Source: [Clostridium] methylpentosum DSM 5476
Lineage (GTDB): Bacteria > Bacillota > Clostridia > Oscillospirales > Ruminococcaceae
Length of the DNA stretch: 53,966 nucleotides
Assembly (NCBI GenBank): GCA_000158655.1
Contig: EQ973342.1
Span: 1-53,966, forward strand
Direction: 5' to 3'
Each line of letters begins with the position of its first letter. The stretch's first letter is position 1. The position numbers and the translations under genes are program-made. The notes under the pieces are model-generated. The model had not been told where the DNA came from, searched no databases, and worked only from the letters and a program-made list of their open reading frames with translations. This document shows positions 37,762 to 45,759 of this stretch, in pieces.

Positions 37762-38793
37762 ATGGATCCTATTTTAGAGACGGTAAACGAATACATTGAC
37801 CAGCACCGCAGGGGGGTGCTGCCCTCTCAAAACAGGCCGCACACCCTTGAAAATTTAATTTTCGACCCGAGGCCAAAATTTTCTCGTGGGATCCGGTATT
37901 TCACCTTTCTCGAGGACCGTCTTTTTGACAGAGACGAACAGATCCACCTCGACATTGACCAGATCACCGAGCTCGACAAATCGCAGCGCACTTTTTTCCG
38001 GCAAAAGCTCATGCACAACCACGAGTTTTTTGAAATCTTTTACGTCCACTCTGGGCGGTGCATCAGCACGATCAACGGGGAGGACCGGGAATTCTCCGAG
38101 GGGGATATCTGTTTTTACACCCCAAATGCGATTCACTGCATGCAGACGCCGGAGGAAGGCGACGTGGTCATCAACCTTTTGATCCGCAAAAGCCTCTTTG
38201 ACGAGACCTTTTTAACCCTGGTGCGCAACAACGACCTTGTCACCGGCTTTTTTATCGACTCCCTCTACAACACCAACAGCCAACAGCGCCACATTGTCTT
38301 TCACAAAAACCAGGCGACCATTGCCCGGCCCATCATTTTGCAGATGTTCTATGAGCAGCTCAAACACGACGGGTTCAGCCAGGACATCCTGCGCTCCTAT
38401 CTCGTCTGCCTGTTTTCCGATCTCGCCCGCAGCTACACCCGGTCGCTGACCGAAACGCCGAAGTTGAGCGGCAGACAGCTCGACATCAAGGAAGTCGTCA
38501 CCTACATCGGGAGACGCTACAAGGACTTGACGATTGAGGAGCTCGCGGATGTTTTTGGCTATTCAGTCCGCTCGATGAGCGGATTTATCTGCAGCAGGAC
38601 CGGGAAAACCTTCCGGGACACCATCAAAAGCTTTCGGCTGCGCAATGCCAGCCGTCTTCTCTGCGAAACCGACCTTTCCCTCGACGCAATCGCTTTTGAG
38701 GTCGGCTACACCCAGCGCTGCAGCTTTGAACGGGCGTTCAAAAACAACTTTCACATCTCCCCAGCGGAATACCGCAAGCGATACCGGCACTAG
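37762..38793 (+). CDS. AraC-family regulator (cupin sensor)
   Basis: A 343-residue regulator. An N-terminal cupin-like part includes HNHEFFEIFYVHSGRC and FSEGDICFYTPNAIH (about residues 90-130). The C-terminal double HTH of AraC proteins starts near residue 240: YKDLTIEELADVFGYSVRSM, then LDAIAFEVGYTQRCSFERAF and HISPAEYRKRY. The divergent rhamnosidase gene is its obvious target, with a sugar released by that enzyme as possible inducer. The start is ATG 37762, with GGGGAA ahead; an open extension further upstream is not used. Confidence 0.88.
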   Translation: MDPILETVNEYIDQHRRGVLPSQNRPHTLENLIFDPRPKFSRGIRYFTFLEDRLFDRDEQIHLDIDQITELDKSQRTFFRQKLMHNHEFFEIFYVHSGRCISTINGEDREFSEGDICFYTPNAIHCMQTPEEGDVVINLLIRKSLFDETFLTLVRNNDLVTGFFIDSLYNTNSQQRHIVFHKNQATIARPIILQMFYEQLKHDGFSQDILRSYLVCLFSDLARSYTRSLTETPKLSGRQLDIKEVVTYIGRRYKDLTIEELADVFGYSVRSMSGFICSRTGKTFRDTIKSFRLRNASRLLCETDLSLDAIAFEVGYTQRCSFERAFKNNFHISPAEYRKRYRH

Positions 38794-38873
38794 CGCTGCT
38801 CCACCAGCCCAGTCAACCGAAATACCACGATCGGAATGCTGTAAGCGCCACTGACACGACGTCCTCTCGCAAC

Positions 38874-38910
38874 AGCGGCTGCCCGCACGGGTGCGCAGCC
38901 TGCTGTTTTA
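38874..38910 (+). terminator. Probable terminator of the AraC gene
   Basis: AGCGGCTGC (38874-38882) pairs with GCAGCCTGCT (38895-38904) with one bulge and is followed by GTTTTAT. It lies 80 bases past the AraC stop. Confidence 0.6.
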
Positions 38911-38928
38911 TAAAATTGTGTGTCTTCC

Positions 38929-38966
38929 ATATTATATGTATAATACTCAATATACATATACAAAAA
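38929..38966. repeat. 9-bp-period AT-rich repeat, copy near AraC/partition boundary
   Basis: Contains TAATACTCA, ATATACATA and TACAAAAAC in succession, a diverged run of the AATACANAN unit at 9-base spacing, preceded by an ATATTATATGTATAATA imperfect palindrome. It is the weakest copy of the series. The rest of 38911-39319 holds no gene I can support. Confidence 0.5.
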
Positions 38967-39319
38967 CAGAGTTCAGCCGCTTGGCGGGGCCTCCGGATTC
39001 CCATAGCATTGATTCGGGCTGTTTGCGAACCAATCGGCGCGGAAATCTGCCCACAAGGTTTGAAAGAAACACGATTCCCCTGCCCGCGCGCTGTCCCAGC
39101 AGCCCTATGGTATCATATCTGTATCATACAGAACCAAAGGATTGTGCGTATTTTTTCTGCACGACGGACAAAAGGTCGGCTCTCCAGTCTCAGCGGCTTT
39201 GCGGCTGCCTTGGCTGCTTGCGCCGCGCTCTCCCCCCGACCCCAGGCTGCGTCAAAACCACAGCTGTCCCCATTTGAGCGAGCTTCCCCTCACTCCTCCG
39301 ACCGGACAGCCTGCGGCGT

Positions 39320-39352
39320 AAAAAAGAACCGGACGTGTTCCGGTTCTTTTTT
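39320..39352. terminator. Bidirectional terminator before the partition operon
   Basis: AAAAAAGAACCGGA and TTCCGGTTCTTTTTT form a perfect stem with a CGTG loop. It insulates the partition operon from upstream transcription. Confidence 0.92.
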
Positions 39353-39438
39353 ACTGAAGTTCCCGTATTAAAAAGGGAATCCATTTTCAGTCCGCGTTTT
39401 GCAATCCTAAGTCTGGTTCTCTGTTCGACCGATTCTGC

Positions 39439-39468
39439 TTGACATTGCGGACCGATCCTGTGTATACT
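39439..39468 (+). promoter_or_regulatory. Partition operon promoter
   Basis: TTGACA (39439-39444) and TATACT (39463-39468) are 18 bases apart. The -10 lies in the first repeat array (39459-39505), and a second array lies at 39563-39598, so autoregulation by the ribbon-helix-helix protein is likely. The leader to the parA ATG is about 270 bases. Confidence 0.72.
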
Positions 39469-39505
39469 AGTTATAAACAATATACAGATAAAGTGTATAG
39501 ATAAC
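39459..39505. repeat. 9-bp-period repeat at the parA promoter
   Basis: TGTGTATACT, TATAAACAA, TATACAGAT and AAGTGTATAG lie close together and match AATACANAN in one orientation or the other. They overlap the -10 hexamer at 39463. Confidence 0.6.
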
Positions 39506-39562
39506 GGGAACGCTGTCGAATCGGGCAAGCGGGCAGCATTGTTTAGCAGGTAAACACATAGT

Positions 39563-39598
39563 CTGTATTCTATGTATATGTATTCTGTGTATAAACAG
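39563..39598. repeat. 9-bp-period repeat in the parA leader
   Basis: On the minus strand: ATACACAGA, ATACATATA, then CATAGAATACAGAC, i.e. three or four AATACANAN-like units in the same orientation. It lies 150 bases before the parA start. Confidence 0.7.
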
Positions 39599-39747
39599 GC
39601 CATGCTCTCCCACAGCAGGGCAATTGAGGCCGCCGATCGATTCACTTCTACTCGGCGGCACCGGCGCGCAGAGCGATCTGTACCCGTCTTTTCACTGGGT
39701 GCAGGCTGGCGGCCTTATGGATCACGATTCACCGAAAGGGGTACGAT

Positions 39748-40512
39748 ATGAAAGAAATTATCACGATTGCCAACCAAAAAGGCGGGGTGGGCAAGAGCAC
39801 GACCGCCCATGCCCTCGGCTCCTGCCTGCGCGCGCGGGGAGAGCGCGTCCTGTTTGTCGACCTCGATCCCCAGGGCAACCTCACCTACACGATGGAAGCG
39901 GACCCCTCCGGCCCCACTGCCTACGAGTTGCTCACCCGCCAGGCAGAGCTGGCCGACTGCATCCGCCAGACCGAACAGGGAGACCTCATCCCCGCCTCTG
40001 CCCAGCTCGCAGCGGCTGACATGGAGCTCAACTCGACCGGCAAGGAGTACCGGCTCAAGGAAGCCCTCGCGGCGGTGGCAGAGGATTACGATATCATTCT
40101 GATCGACACCCCGCCCGCGCTCGGCATCCTCACCATCAACGCCCTGACCGCATCCGACAGCCTGCTCATCCCGGCGCAGGCGGACATCTACTCCCTCCAG
40201 GGCATCGGACAGCTGTATTCCACTGTGCAGGCGGTGCGCACCTACTGCAACCCCAACCTCTCCATCCGGGGCATCCTGCTCACCCGCCACTCCGCCCGCG
40301 CGGTGCTCACCCGCGACCTCACCGAGATGATCGGGGAGACAGCGGCACAGCTCGGCACCCAGGTGTACTCCACCGTGATCCGGGAAAACATTGCGGTCAA
40401 AGAGGCGCAGGCGCGGCGGGCCGACCTGCTGCGCTACGCGCCCAAGAGCAACGCGGCAAAGGACTACGCCGCGTTTGCAGAGGAATTTACAGGAGGACAA
40501 GACGATGAGTAA
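39748..40512 (+). CDS. parA: ParA-family partition ATPase
   Basis: A 254-residue Soj/ParA ATPase. IANQKGGVGKSTTAHALGS is the deviant Walker A with its signature lysine, RVLFVDLDPQGNLTYTM the A' motif, and DIILIDTPPALGILTINAL Walker B. No N-terminal HTH extension, so it belongs to the short (type Ib or chromosomal-like) class, which pairs with a small ribbon-helix-helix centromere-binding protein, as the next gene encodes. It overlaps that gene by 8 bases. GAAAGGGG precedes the ATG. Confidence 0.93.
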   Translation: MKEIITIANQKGGVGKSTTAHALGSCLRARGERVLFVDLDPQGNLTYTMEADPSGPTAYELLTRQAELADCIRQTEQGDLIPASAQLAAADMELNSTGKEYRLKEALAAVAEDYDIILIDTPPALGILTINALTASDSLLIPAQADIYSLQGIGQLYSTVQAVRTYCNPNLSIRGILLTRHSARAVLTRDLTEMIGETAAQLGTQVYSTVIRENIAVKEAQARRADLLRYAPKSNAAKDYAAFAEEFTGGQDDE

Positions 40513-40867
40513 AAAGAGTTTCCGGGAAAACAACCCCGCCCTGCAGTTCATCACCCCCGCGCCTGTCCCAGAGGCCCCGGCGGTGCAGCCGAGTCCGGCA
40601 AAGGAAAAACAGACAGATTACACAGACTATACTCATAATACATCTTCTACACAAGATACACAAAATACAGAGAATATCTCCAAAAAGCAGGAGACCAAGT
40701 CCAAGCGCCTGAACCTGCTCATCCAGCCCTCGCTGCACCAAGAGCTGACCAAAATCGCCTATGTCCAGCGGGTGAGCCTCAACGAGCTGATCCTGCGGGC
40801 GTCGCGGGAATACGCCGCCGCGCATCAGGACGCAGTGCGCAAATACGATGAATTTACCGGGGAGTAA
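40505..40867 (+). CDS. Ribbon-helix-helix DNA-binding protein (centromere-binding, ParB-like)
   Basis: A 120-residue protein. The C-terminal half, KRLNLLIQPSLHQELTKIAY then VQRVSLNELILRASREYA (about residues 67-105), is a ribbon-helix-helix fold. The N-terminal 35 residues are Pro/Ala-rich and flexible. Between them a Thr/Asn/Asp-rich linker (residues 37-58) is encoded by seven 9-base units of the same repeat that flanks the operon. The partner of ParA, it likely binds AATACANAN arrays, as omega-type proteins bind short tandem repeats. AGGAGG is upstream. Confidence 0.82.
   Translation: MSKKSFRENNPALQFITPAPVPEAPAVQPSPAKEKQTDYTDYTHNTSSTQDTQNTENISKKQETKSKRLNLLIQPSLHQELTKIAYVQRVSLNELILRASREYAAAHQDAVRKYDEFTGE
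40612..40680 (+). repeat. 9-bp-period repeat inside the ribbon-helix-helix gene
   Basis: Consecutive 9-mers: TACACAGAC, TATACTCAT, AATACATCT, TCTACACAA, GATACACAA, AATACAGAG, AATATCTCC. Seven units in perfect 9-base register, in coding phase, forming the Thr-rich linker. Confidence 0.85.
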
Positions 40868-40870
40868 TAT

Positions 40871-41920
40871 ATGAATACACATGATACACATTCTGAGCAG
40901 AATGAATACAATACACAGTATTCTCCCAATGCGCGCGGCAGCGACAGCGGCTATATCAAAAAGGTGACCGGCTATGTCGTCGGCCCCGTCAAGGGAGGCC
41001 CTTCAGGGGAAGACGTCGGAAGGCTGATGCTCAAAGACCTCTGCTGGACCTGGGAGCAGATGAACGCCGGCGGCAAGGAGACCCCGCACAGCAGGGACAT
41101 CTTCAGCGCAGAGGAAAAGTCCGCCCTCGTCTCCAGCCTGCGCACCGAAGAGGACATTCGGGAATACAACATCTACCGGGAGATCCACTCAACGCTGGTA
41201 CGGATGCCCGAGCGGTTCTCCCTCGCACGCACCCGGGCGGAGCTCGCCTTTTGGCGGCTGCACGCTCTGGTGCTCAACTTCCACCAGGTGGAACAGGAAC
41301 ACGCCGAGAGCTATGAACACCCCCGCATCCTCACCGAGCAGCAGTTTGCAGAGCTCACGCAGCGGTACACCCGGCAGGAGCTCGGCTCCCTCTGCCCCGG
41401 CGGGATCGCAGTGCTCCGGGGGCCTTCTCCCCACATCGACACAGAGGGCTGCTACGCCCCGCCCCCCTTTCCGGGCAGCCACAACTATGCGGCCGAGCAC
41501 CTGCTCGCGCTGCACAGCCGGGTGATCCGCGCCTTGTTCGCTTCGCTTGAGTCCGCGCTGCGGGAGTGTTACGCCCTGCTCGAGGGAATGAACCTCATCG
41601 CCGAACGGGTGGAGGTGCCCGAGCTCAAGCGCTACATCCAGGAACAGCCCCCCGAGGAGGACGTCGCTCTGCTCAACCGGCTCATGGAGGACGTGCCCGA
41701 CCAGATTGTGCGGTTCCACCGCTACCGGCTCGGTGTGGATGAAGCACAGACGCAGCAGCTGCGGCAACAGGTCAGGCAGTTGCTTCCCCCAGTCGACCTT
41801 GAGGCCCTCAAGCCTGCGGCCGAGGCGGTGGAGCGCGCCCGGGCGTTTCTGGAGGACATCACCGTCATCTACCGCGACACAGGCAGCCTCTTTGACCTGC
41901 TGGAAGGGGGTACCGCGTGA
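40871..41920 (+). CDS. Unknown protein between partition and replication genes
   Basis: A 349-residue protein I do not recognise. It is charged and mostly helical. Residues 1-18 are encoded by the 9-base repeat (NTHDTHSEQNEYNTQ). Notable segments are YIKKVTGYVVGPVKGG, LCWTWEQMNAGGKE, and RAELAFWRLHALVLNFHQVE; the C-terminal 120 residues have coiled-coil-like heptads. It lies 3 bases after the ribbon-helix-helix stop and overlaps the Rep-like gene by 4 bases, so it is part of the maintenance operon. A role in copy control or segregation is inferred from location only. Confidence 0.75.
   Translation: MNTHDTHSEQNEYNTQYSPNARGSDSGYIKKVTGYVVGPVKGGPSGEDVGRLMLKDLCWTWEQMNAGGKETPHSRDIFSAEEKSALVSSLRTEEDIREYNIYREIHSTLVRMPERFSLARTRAELAFWRLHALVLNFHQVEQEHAESYEHPRILTEQQFAELTQRYTRQELGSLCPGGIAVLRGPSPHIDTEGCYAPPPFPGSHNYAAEHLLALHSRVIRALFASLESALRECYALLEGMNLIAERVEVPELKRYIQEQPPEEDVALLNRLMEDVPDQIVRFHRYRLGVDEAQTQQLRQQVRQLLPPVDLEALKPAAEAVERARAFLEDITVIYRDTGSLFDLLEGGTA
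40874..40920 (+). repeat. 9-bp-period repeat at the start of the unknown gene
   Basis: Directly after the ATG: AATACACAT, GATACACAT, TCTGAGCAG, AATGAATAC, AATACACAG in 9-base register, translated in frame. Confidence 0.8.
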
Positions 41921-42900
41921 CCGGTCAGCCCAAGAAAAAGCCGAAATACGAGGCGGTGCTGCTCAAACCGCCCTCCACCTCCCCGCCGAGCACCGGGCCG
42001 GATCACTTCATCCCCCCAGCGCCTCCGGCCGACTTTTTCAACACCATCCACCAGGGGGAGGCGACCAACAAGCTCGCCCGCATCAAGACCAAGATCACCG
42101 ACCCCGGCCAGCTCGACCTCTACGGCAACGGGGTGGTGACCTCGGAGGACTTCAAGGTCTTTATCAAGGAGTATGAGAAGCTCTCGGGCGGGGTGCGCCC
42201 CACTGCCAAAAAGCTGCTCGACGCGCTCATCATCACCGCCACCGAGAGCGGCCAGACCGACACCATGGTGCGGCTTCCCCTCGCCCAGTACATGCAGATG
42301 CGGGGGCTCAAGGACGTCAAGGAGGCGCGCAAGCAGGTGCGTCAGGACATCGAGGCGCTCGACGCGATCTCGATCGAGTTTCGGGAAAAACGGCGGGGCA
42401 AAACCGGGGATTACCTCAAGATGAGCATTTCAGGGGGCACCAACGGGCTGGTGCGAGGGGTGATCCTCTACCGGTTTAACACCGACTTTTTCAACGTCAT
42501 GCTCAACTACCCTGTTATGCCGTTTCCCAAAGAGATTCTGCGGCTCAACTCCCGCCACAATCCCAACAGCGAGTTTTTCCTCCGCCGCATCGCCGAGCAC
42601 AAGAATATGAACATCGGCAAACCCAATGAGGACATTATCGGGGTTAAAACGCTGCTGCTCTCCTCCCCCGAGCTTCCGCGCTACGCGGACCTGGGGGAAA
42701 AGGGGCAGGTCTCCCAGCGGATCATCGACCCGTTCGAGCGGGACATGGACGCGCTCGACATCCTCGAATGGCACTACTGCGGCAAAAACGGTGCGCCCTG
42801 CGACCCGCCCAAAAACTACGCCGAATTCGAGCGCACGCGGGTGCGGATCGTGTGGAAGACCTACCCCGAGCGGCTGGACCGGGGGAAAAAGAAAAAATAG
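41917..42900 (+). CDS. Plasmid replication initiator-like protein (Rep)
   Basis: A 327-residue basic protein with a Pro-rich start (KPPSTSPPSTGPDHFIPPAP) and two regions of winged-helix character. LSGGVRPTAKKLLDALIIT, LAQYMQMRGL and ARKQVRQDIEALDAISI read like the first, and FPKEILRLNSRH, SEFFLRRIAEHKNM the second. The layout is that of iteron-binding initiators (Rep_1/Rep_3-like) in plasmids of Firmicutes. It starts at GTG 41917, overlapping the previous stop (GTGA), with GAAGGGG upstream. The iteron cluster at 53832 is a possible target. Family assignment is by motif pattern only. Confidence 0.6.
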   Translation: MTGQPKKKPKYEAVLLKPPSTSPPSTGPDHFIPPAPPADFFNTIHQGEATNKLARIKTKITDPGQLDLYGNGVVTSEDFKVFIKEYEKLSGGVRPTAKKLLDALIITATESGQTDTMVRLPLAQYMQMRGLKDVKEARKQVRQDIEALDAISIEFREKRRGKTGDYLKMSISGGTNGLVRGVILYRFNTDFFNVMLNYPVMPFPKEILRLNSRHNPNSEFFLRRIAEHKNMNIGKPNEDIIGVKTLLLSSPELPRYADLGEKGQVSQRIIDPFERDMDALDILEWHYCGKNGAPCDPPKNYAEFERTRVRIVWKTYPERLDRGKKKK

Positions 42901-42979
42901 ATTGCAAGCATTGGGGGGGGCGCTTTTTTCCCGCCCGCTGATGCCGTCATGTGATCCGGTCCAAAGATCACCGGATGGC

Positions 42980-43036
42980 TTCTGTTTATGCTCTGTATTT
43001 TCTGTATACTGTGTATTCTACATAATATACAGACTA
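42980..43036. repeat. 9-bp-period repeat after the Rep-like gene
   Basis: On the minus strand the units AATACACAG, TATACAGAA, AATACAGAG and CATAAACAG follow at exact 9-base spacing (42980-43017), and TATACAGAC appears nearby on the plus strand. The remaining 42901-43273 interval has no gene. Confidence 0.85.
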
Positions 43037-43064
43037 TCAAAAAACTCCTTTTTAAGCAGAGAAA

Positions 43065-43091
43065 AAATCCGACGCCATGCGCGTCGGATTT
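43065..43091 (-). terminator. Hairpin, minus-strand terminator-like
   Basis: AAATCCGACGC (43065-43075) pairs with GCGTCGGATTT (43081-43091) over a 5-base loop; the T run lies on the minus-strand side. No gene clearly ends into it apart from the remnant at 43323. Confidence 0.6.
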
Positions 43092-43273
43092 CTGACATTT
43101 TGGGACACCTCCTTCCCCAAAGTGACGGATACACAGCAGGATAGCTTGCCGACAAATCCGGCTGTGCTCTGGGGAAGGGACAATTCCCATATCTCGCCGA
43201 AGCGGAATTTATCGAGGATGCAGCCGCCGAGTTGCTCCTTCCGCAAAGTTTGTTGTTTATTATATGTAGTATG

Positions 43274-43315
43274 CACAAAAGAGTCCCCGCAGTTCGCTGC
43301 GGGGACTCTTTTGTG
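43274..43315. terminator. Perfect bidirectional terminator
   Basis: A 19-base perfect inverted repeat with a TTCG loop (arms 43274-43292 and 43297-43315) containing AGTCCCCGC. It lies 8 bases past the stop of the remnant at 43323 and marks the left border of the AT-rich toxin island. Confidence 0.93.
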
Positions 43316-43322
43316 CCTGAAC

Positions 43323-43433
43323 TCAGGTTGTCGCGGATTCGATGTACTTGACTACAAGCACGCCAGAGGTATCCTCCGGCGGGAGGGTGCCGGCGTAGAT
43401 GTGACCAAATAAAGGAATGAAAAAGGGGAGAAT
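43323..43433 (-). pseudogene. 3' remnant of a GC-rich minus-strand gene
   Basis: The minus frame reads ILPFFIPLFGHIYAGTLPPE and then DTSGVLVVKYIESATT before TGA (43325-43323) and the strong terminator. The GTLPPEDTSGVL pattern resembles C-terminal ends of phage tail or surface proteins. There is no start, and the in-frame TAG at 43436-43434 is the stop of the AT-rich GYF-domain gene. The abrupt composition change suggests an inserted island cut off this gene's front part. Confidence 0.45.
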
Positions 43434-43958
43434 CTAAAAAACAAAAATCACCTGATAAACCATGGGGATCAGATAGATGATCAGGGCGATCACGGCAATG
43501 GAATAATATTTGCGAATCGCGGATGCCCGCACAAATAGATACACCACAGGCAGGATGCAGAACCACAGATATTTTTTTGGAAACAAGCGGCCTTTTTGCC
43601 CTAACCTTTTGATGTCCCAATAACCAATCAGCGCATCGATTGCGAACAAGACAGCGGCATACAGTATGGCGGAAGGCATCGTGGTCAGCGGAACAATAAT
43701 GTGCAGGAATAGTATATTGCAGGCGTTCAAACAAAGTTCTACAACAAAAAGCCAAGCAAAAATATTATCTTTTTGCGTCAACGGGGATGATAAAAGCTCC
43801 TGTGCCAGGCTTGACTGGCTAAAAGACTTCCAGCCGTTGGCACCATCCTGGCAAGTTTTCGTCAGCAGCGTCACCGTCCCGTCCCAATAAAGTTCCTTCA
43901 TTTGCTGTTCAGTAAACGGCCCGTAAACCTGTTTCTGCTTTAAATACCACCAATTCAT
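43434..43958 (-). CDS. GYF-domain membrane protein
   Basis: A 174-residue protein. The N-terminus MNWWYLKQKQVYGPFTEQQMKELYWDGTV (first 50 residues) is a GYF_2/DUF4339-type domain that binds proline-rich peptides; about four hydrophobic segments follow from residue 65 (FAWLFVVELCLNACNILFLH and later). The domain probably faces the cytoplasm. It lies at the left edge of the toxin island and may be a further immunity or anchoring factor, which is not shown. Confidence 0.72.
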   Translation of the reverse strand: MNWWYLKQKQVYGPFTEQQMKELYWDGTVTLLTKTCQDGANGWKSFSQSSLAQELLSSPLTQKDNIFAWLFVVELCLNACNILFLHIIVPLTTMPSAILYAAVLFAIDALIGYWDIKRLGQKGRLFPKKYLWFCILPVVYLFVRASAIRKYYSIAVIALIIYLIPMVYQVIFVF

Positions 43959-44017
43959 ACGGTTTCCTCACTATTAAAATTTCTTTTATCCTACCATATC
44001 AGCAAGGAAAAGGCAAA

Positions 44018-44152
44018 ATTAGGCTGATTCTCACCATCTGAAGCCAAAATCGATTCATCGAACAAATTCAGACCTGTATTTGATCTACACTTTTGAGATA
44101 AAATAATTGCCAAAATATCCTTTTTGAGATATAATAAGAGAATCATCTGTGG
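44018..44152 (+). repeat. Promoter module, copy 1
   Basis: A 134-base direct repeat, about 93% identical to 44985-45118 and partly kept at 46766-46850. It includes a full promoter and runs to near the start codon of the lipoprotein gene. Confidence 0.92.
44107..44135 (+). promoter_or_regulatory. Promoter of lipoprotein 1
   Basis: TTGCCA (44107-44112), 17-base spacer, TATAAT (44130-44135), inside repeat copy 1. Confidence 0.82.
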
Positions 44153-44206
44153 AAAAATGCCCATCATCGGAAAGTTTAAATGGAAATTAAGAGGATAGAG
44201 AAAATC

Positions 44207-44944
44207 ATGAAAACAAAAAGAGTATTGTCAATTGTTCTTTGCCTTGTTTTAGCTGTCTGCACCGCCGGATGCGGTGATAAAAAAGAGTCCGATGTCCCAC
44301 AGCCTGACATGGCGATGAAAACCGTTTCCCAAAACAGCAAAGAGGATTATGTAACATTTGAATTTCAACTTCCAGAGGATTGGATCAGCGGTTCTACAAA
44401 TCAATTTTCTGCAGTTGCATGTCCACAGAGTGTTGCTGAAAAAGAATTTGACACAATGGAGCAACTCCCCTATGTAGTGAATATAGTGAATTATTCCATT
44501 CAAACAGATTCCGAAATGGAGCAAGTATATAGAGATCTTTTTAAGGGAAACCCTGAGACCTATAGAAATCATATCAATCAGCCGCCCCCAACCATTGACA
44601 ATGATTCAGAAAATAGTTTTCTTGGATACTTAAATGCTTTGGCTCCTGAAAAAAATGAAAGTGCCCAGCCTTCCTATGGGGATAACTATATTTCAGATTT
44701 TCAATATAAGCTCTACCAAGGGAAAAATGGAAAAATTGCAGAAGTACAATATAAATTTCAATTCGAGGGCAAAGAATATCATACAATTGAATGTTACCGT
44801 GAAGATATCCCATATCGAGTGAGTGGAAATTTTGATGATCAGGTAGATCTGTCATCTGGTGAACTTGCGCTCTGGGTCGCAGATTCTTTACAAACAAAAG
44901 AACATTTTACTTTAAAAGATGGCAATATAGAAAAGAAGGGCTGA
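44207..44944 (+). CDS. Lipoprotein, presumed immunity protein 1
   Basis: A 245-residue lipoprotein. MKTKRVLSIVLCLVLAVCTA ends at the lipobox TAGC (Cys about residue 22), followed by charged GDKKESD. The remaining domain, rich in acidic residues and aromatics, is not recognised. ATG 44207 starts at the signal peptide; an in-frame upstream ATG at 44180 would add 9 residues. It sits behind promoter module copy 1 and beside a polymorphic toxin array, so it may protect against a toxin tip that is no longer present. That role is inference. Confidence 0.7.
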   Translation: MKTKRVLSIVLCLVLAVCTAGCGDKKESDVPQPDMAMKTVSQNSKEDYVTFEFQLPEDWISGSTNQFSAVACPQSVAEKEFDTMEQLPYVVNIVNYSIQTDSEMEQVYRDLFKGNPETYRNHINQPPPTIDNDSENSFLGYLNALAPEKNESAQPSYGDNYISDFQYKLYQGKNGKIAEVQYKFQFEGKEYHTIECYREDIPYRVSGNFDDQVDLSSGELALWVADSLQTKEHFTLKDGNIEKKG

Positions 44945-44963
44945 GTTTCAGCCCTTCTTTTCC
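44930..44963 (+). terminator. Terminator of lipoprotein 1
   Basis: GAAAAGAAGGGCTGA pairs with TCAGCCCTTCTTTTC around the stop codon and is followed by TCCATTTT; the stop TGA lies in the stem. Confidence 0.88.
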
Positions 44964-44984
44964 ATTTTAAACTTACTGCCTTTC

Positions 44985-45118
44985 ATTAGGCTGATTCTCA
45001 CCATCTGAAGACAAAATCGATTCATCAAACAAATTCAGACCTGTATTTGATCCATACTTTTGAAATCAAATAATTGCCAAAATATTCTTTTTGGGATATA
45101 ATAAGAGAATCATCTATG
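44985..45118 (+). repeat. Promoter module, copy 2
   Basis: Direct repeat of 44018-44152 with about nine substitutions, starting ATTAGGCTGATTCTCACC and carrying the same promoter. Confidence 0.92.
45074..45102 (+). promoter_or_regulatory. Promoter of lipoprotein 2
   Basis: TTGCCA (45074-45079), 17-base spacer, TATAAT (45097-45102). Confidence 0.82.
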
Positions 45119-45180
45119 CAATATAGACACCTATTATTGGAAAATTTAAAAATAAATTGATGAAGAGTATGGAGCGTACT

Positions 45181-45744
45181 ATGGATAAGCATTCTTTCAA
45201 AAAATTTGCAGCCATCCTATTAGCAGGTTGTTTCTGTTTTCTCTGTTTCACTTCCTGCAAACAAAAGGATGACTACCATGGGAAAGGATACACCCAGGAA
45301 GAGCTGATTTCGACTTTTACCTCTCAAAAACAACTCTTTCATGAGACAGCTGATGTTATTATTGAAAACCAATCCTTTTGGGAAAACGCCCGCAAATATC
45401 AGAGCGCTGGCCCTGCTTCCCTAATGTCCCCGAACGACACCTCAAAAATGAACCTTTTTACCCAAACACAACAACAAACACTCAAAAATTTCTTTGATCA
45501 AATCCAACCCTATCAAATTTCTTTAGAAAACAAACACACCAGCCAGCAGGACGTCATGATTCATTTTGTGAATAAAAATTATAGTAGTGAAGACAATGAC
45601 GGCTTCACAATAGTCTATTATTTTGGCGATAAGACAGGGGTAATTGGCTATGAATCGAATGATTTTGAAAAATGGATTTCTAATATCAAAGATACTTATT
45701 CAAATTTTATTGTGTTAGAAGATAACTGGTTCCTTTATTATTAA
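45181..45744 (+). CDS. Lipoprotein, presumed immunity protein for the Ntox44 tip
   Basis: A 187-residue lipoprotein. MDKHSFKKFAAILLAGCFCF then FTSC gives the lipobox (Cys about residue 25). The mature part includes WENARKYQ and ends FIVLEDNWFLYY; no known family seen. The start is ATG 45181 because GGAG lies 6 bases before; earlier ATGs have no site. It runs toward the Ntox44 tip gene, and only a terminator separates them. Convergent tip/immunity pairs are inferred from position. Confidence 0.72.
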   Translation: MDKHSFKKFAAILLAGCFCFLCFTSCKQKDDYHGKGYTQEELISTFTSQKQLFHETADVIIENQSFWENARKYQSAGPASLMSPNDTSKMNLFTQTQQQTLKNFFDQIQPYQISLENKHTSQQDVMIHFVNKNYSSEDNDGFTIVYYFGDKTGVIGYESNDFEKWISNIKDTYSNFIVLEDNWFLYY

Positions 45745-45759
45745 AATAGTAACTAGATG

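Noticed and set aside
43018-43755. 245-residue minus frame across the island border
   Set aside because: It runs through two hairpins and overlaps the GYF gene in another frame without any start signal.
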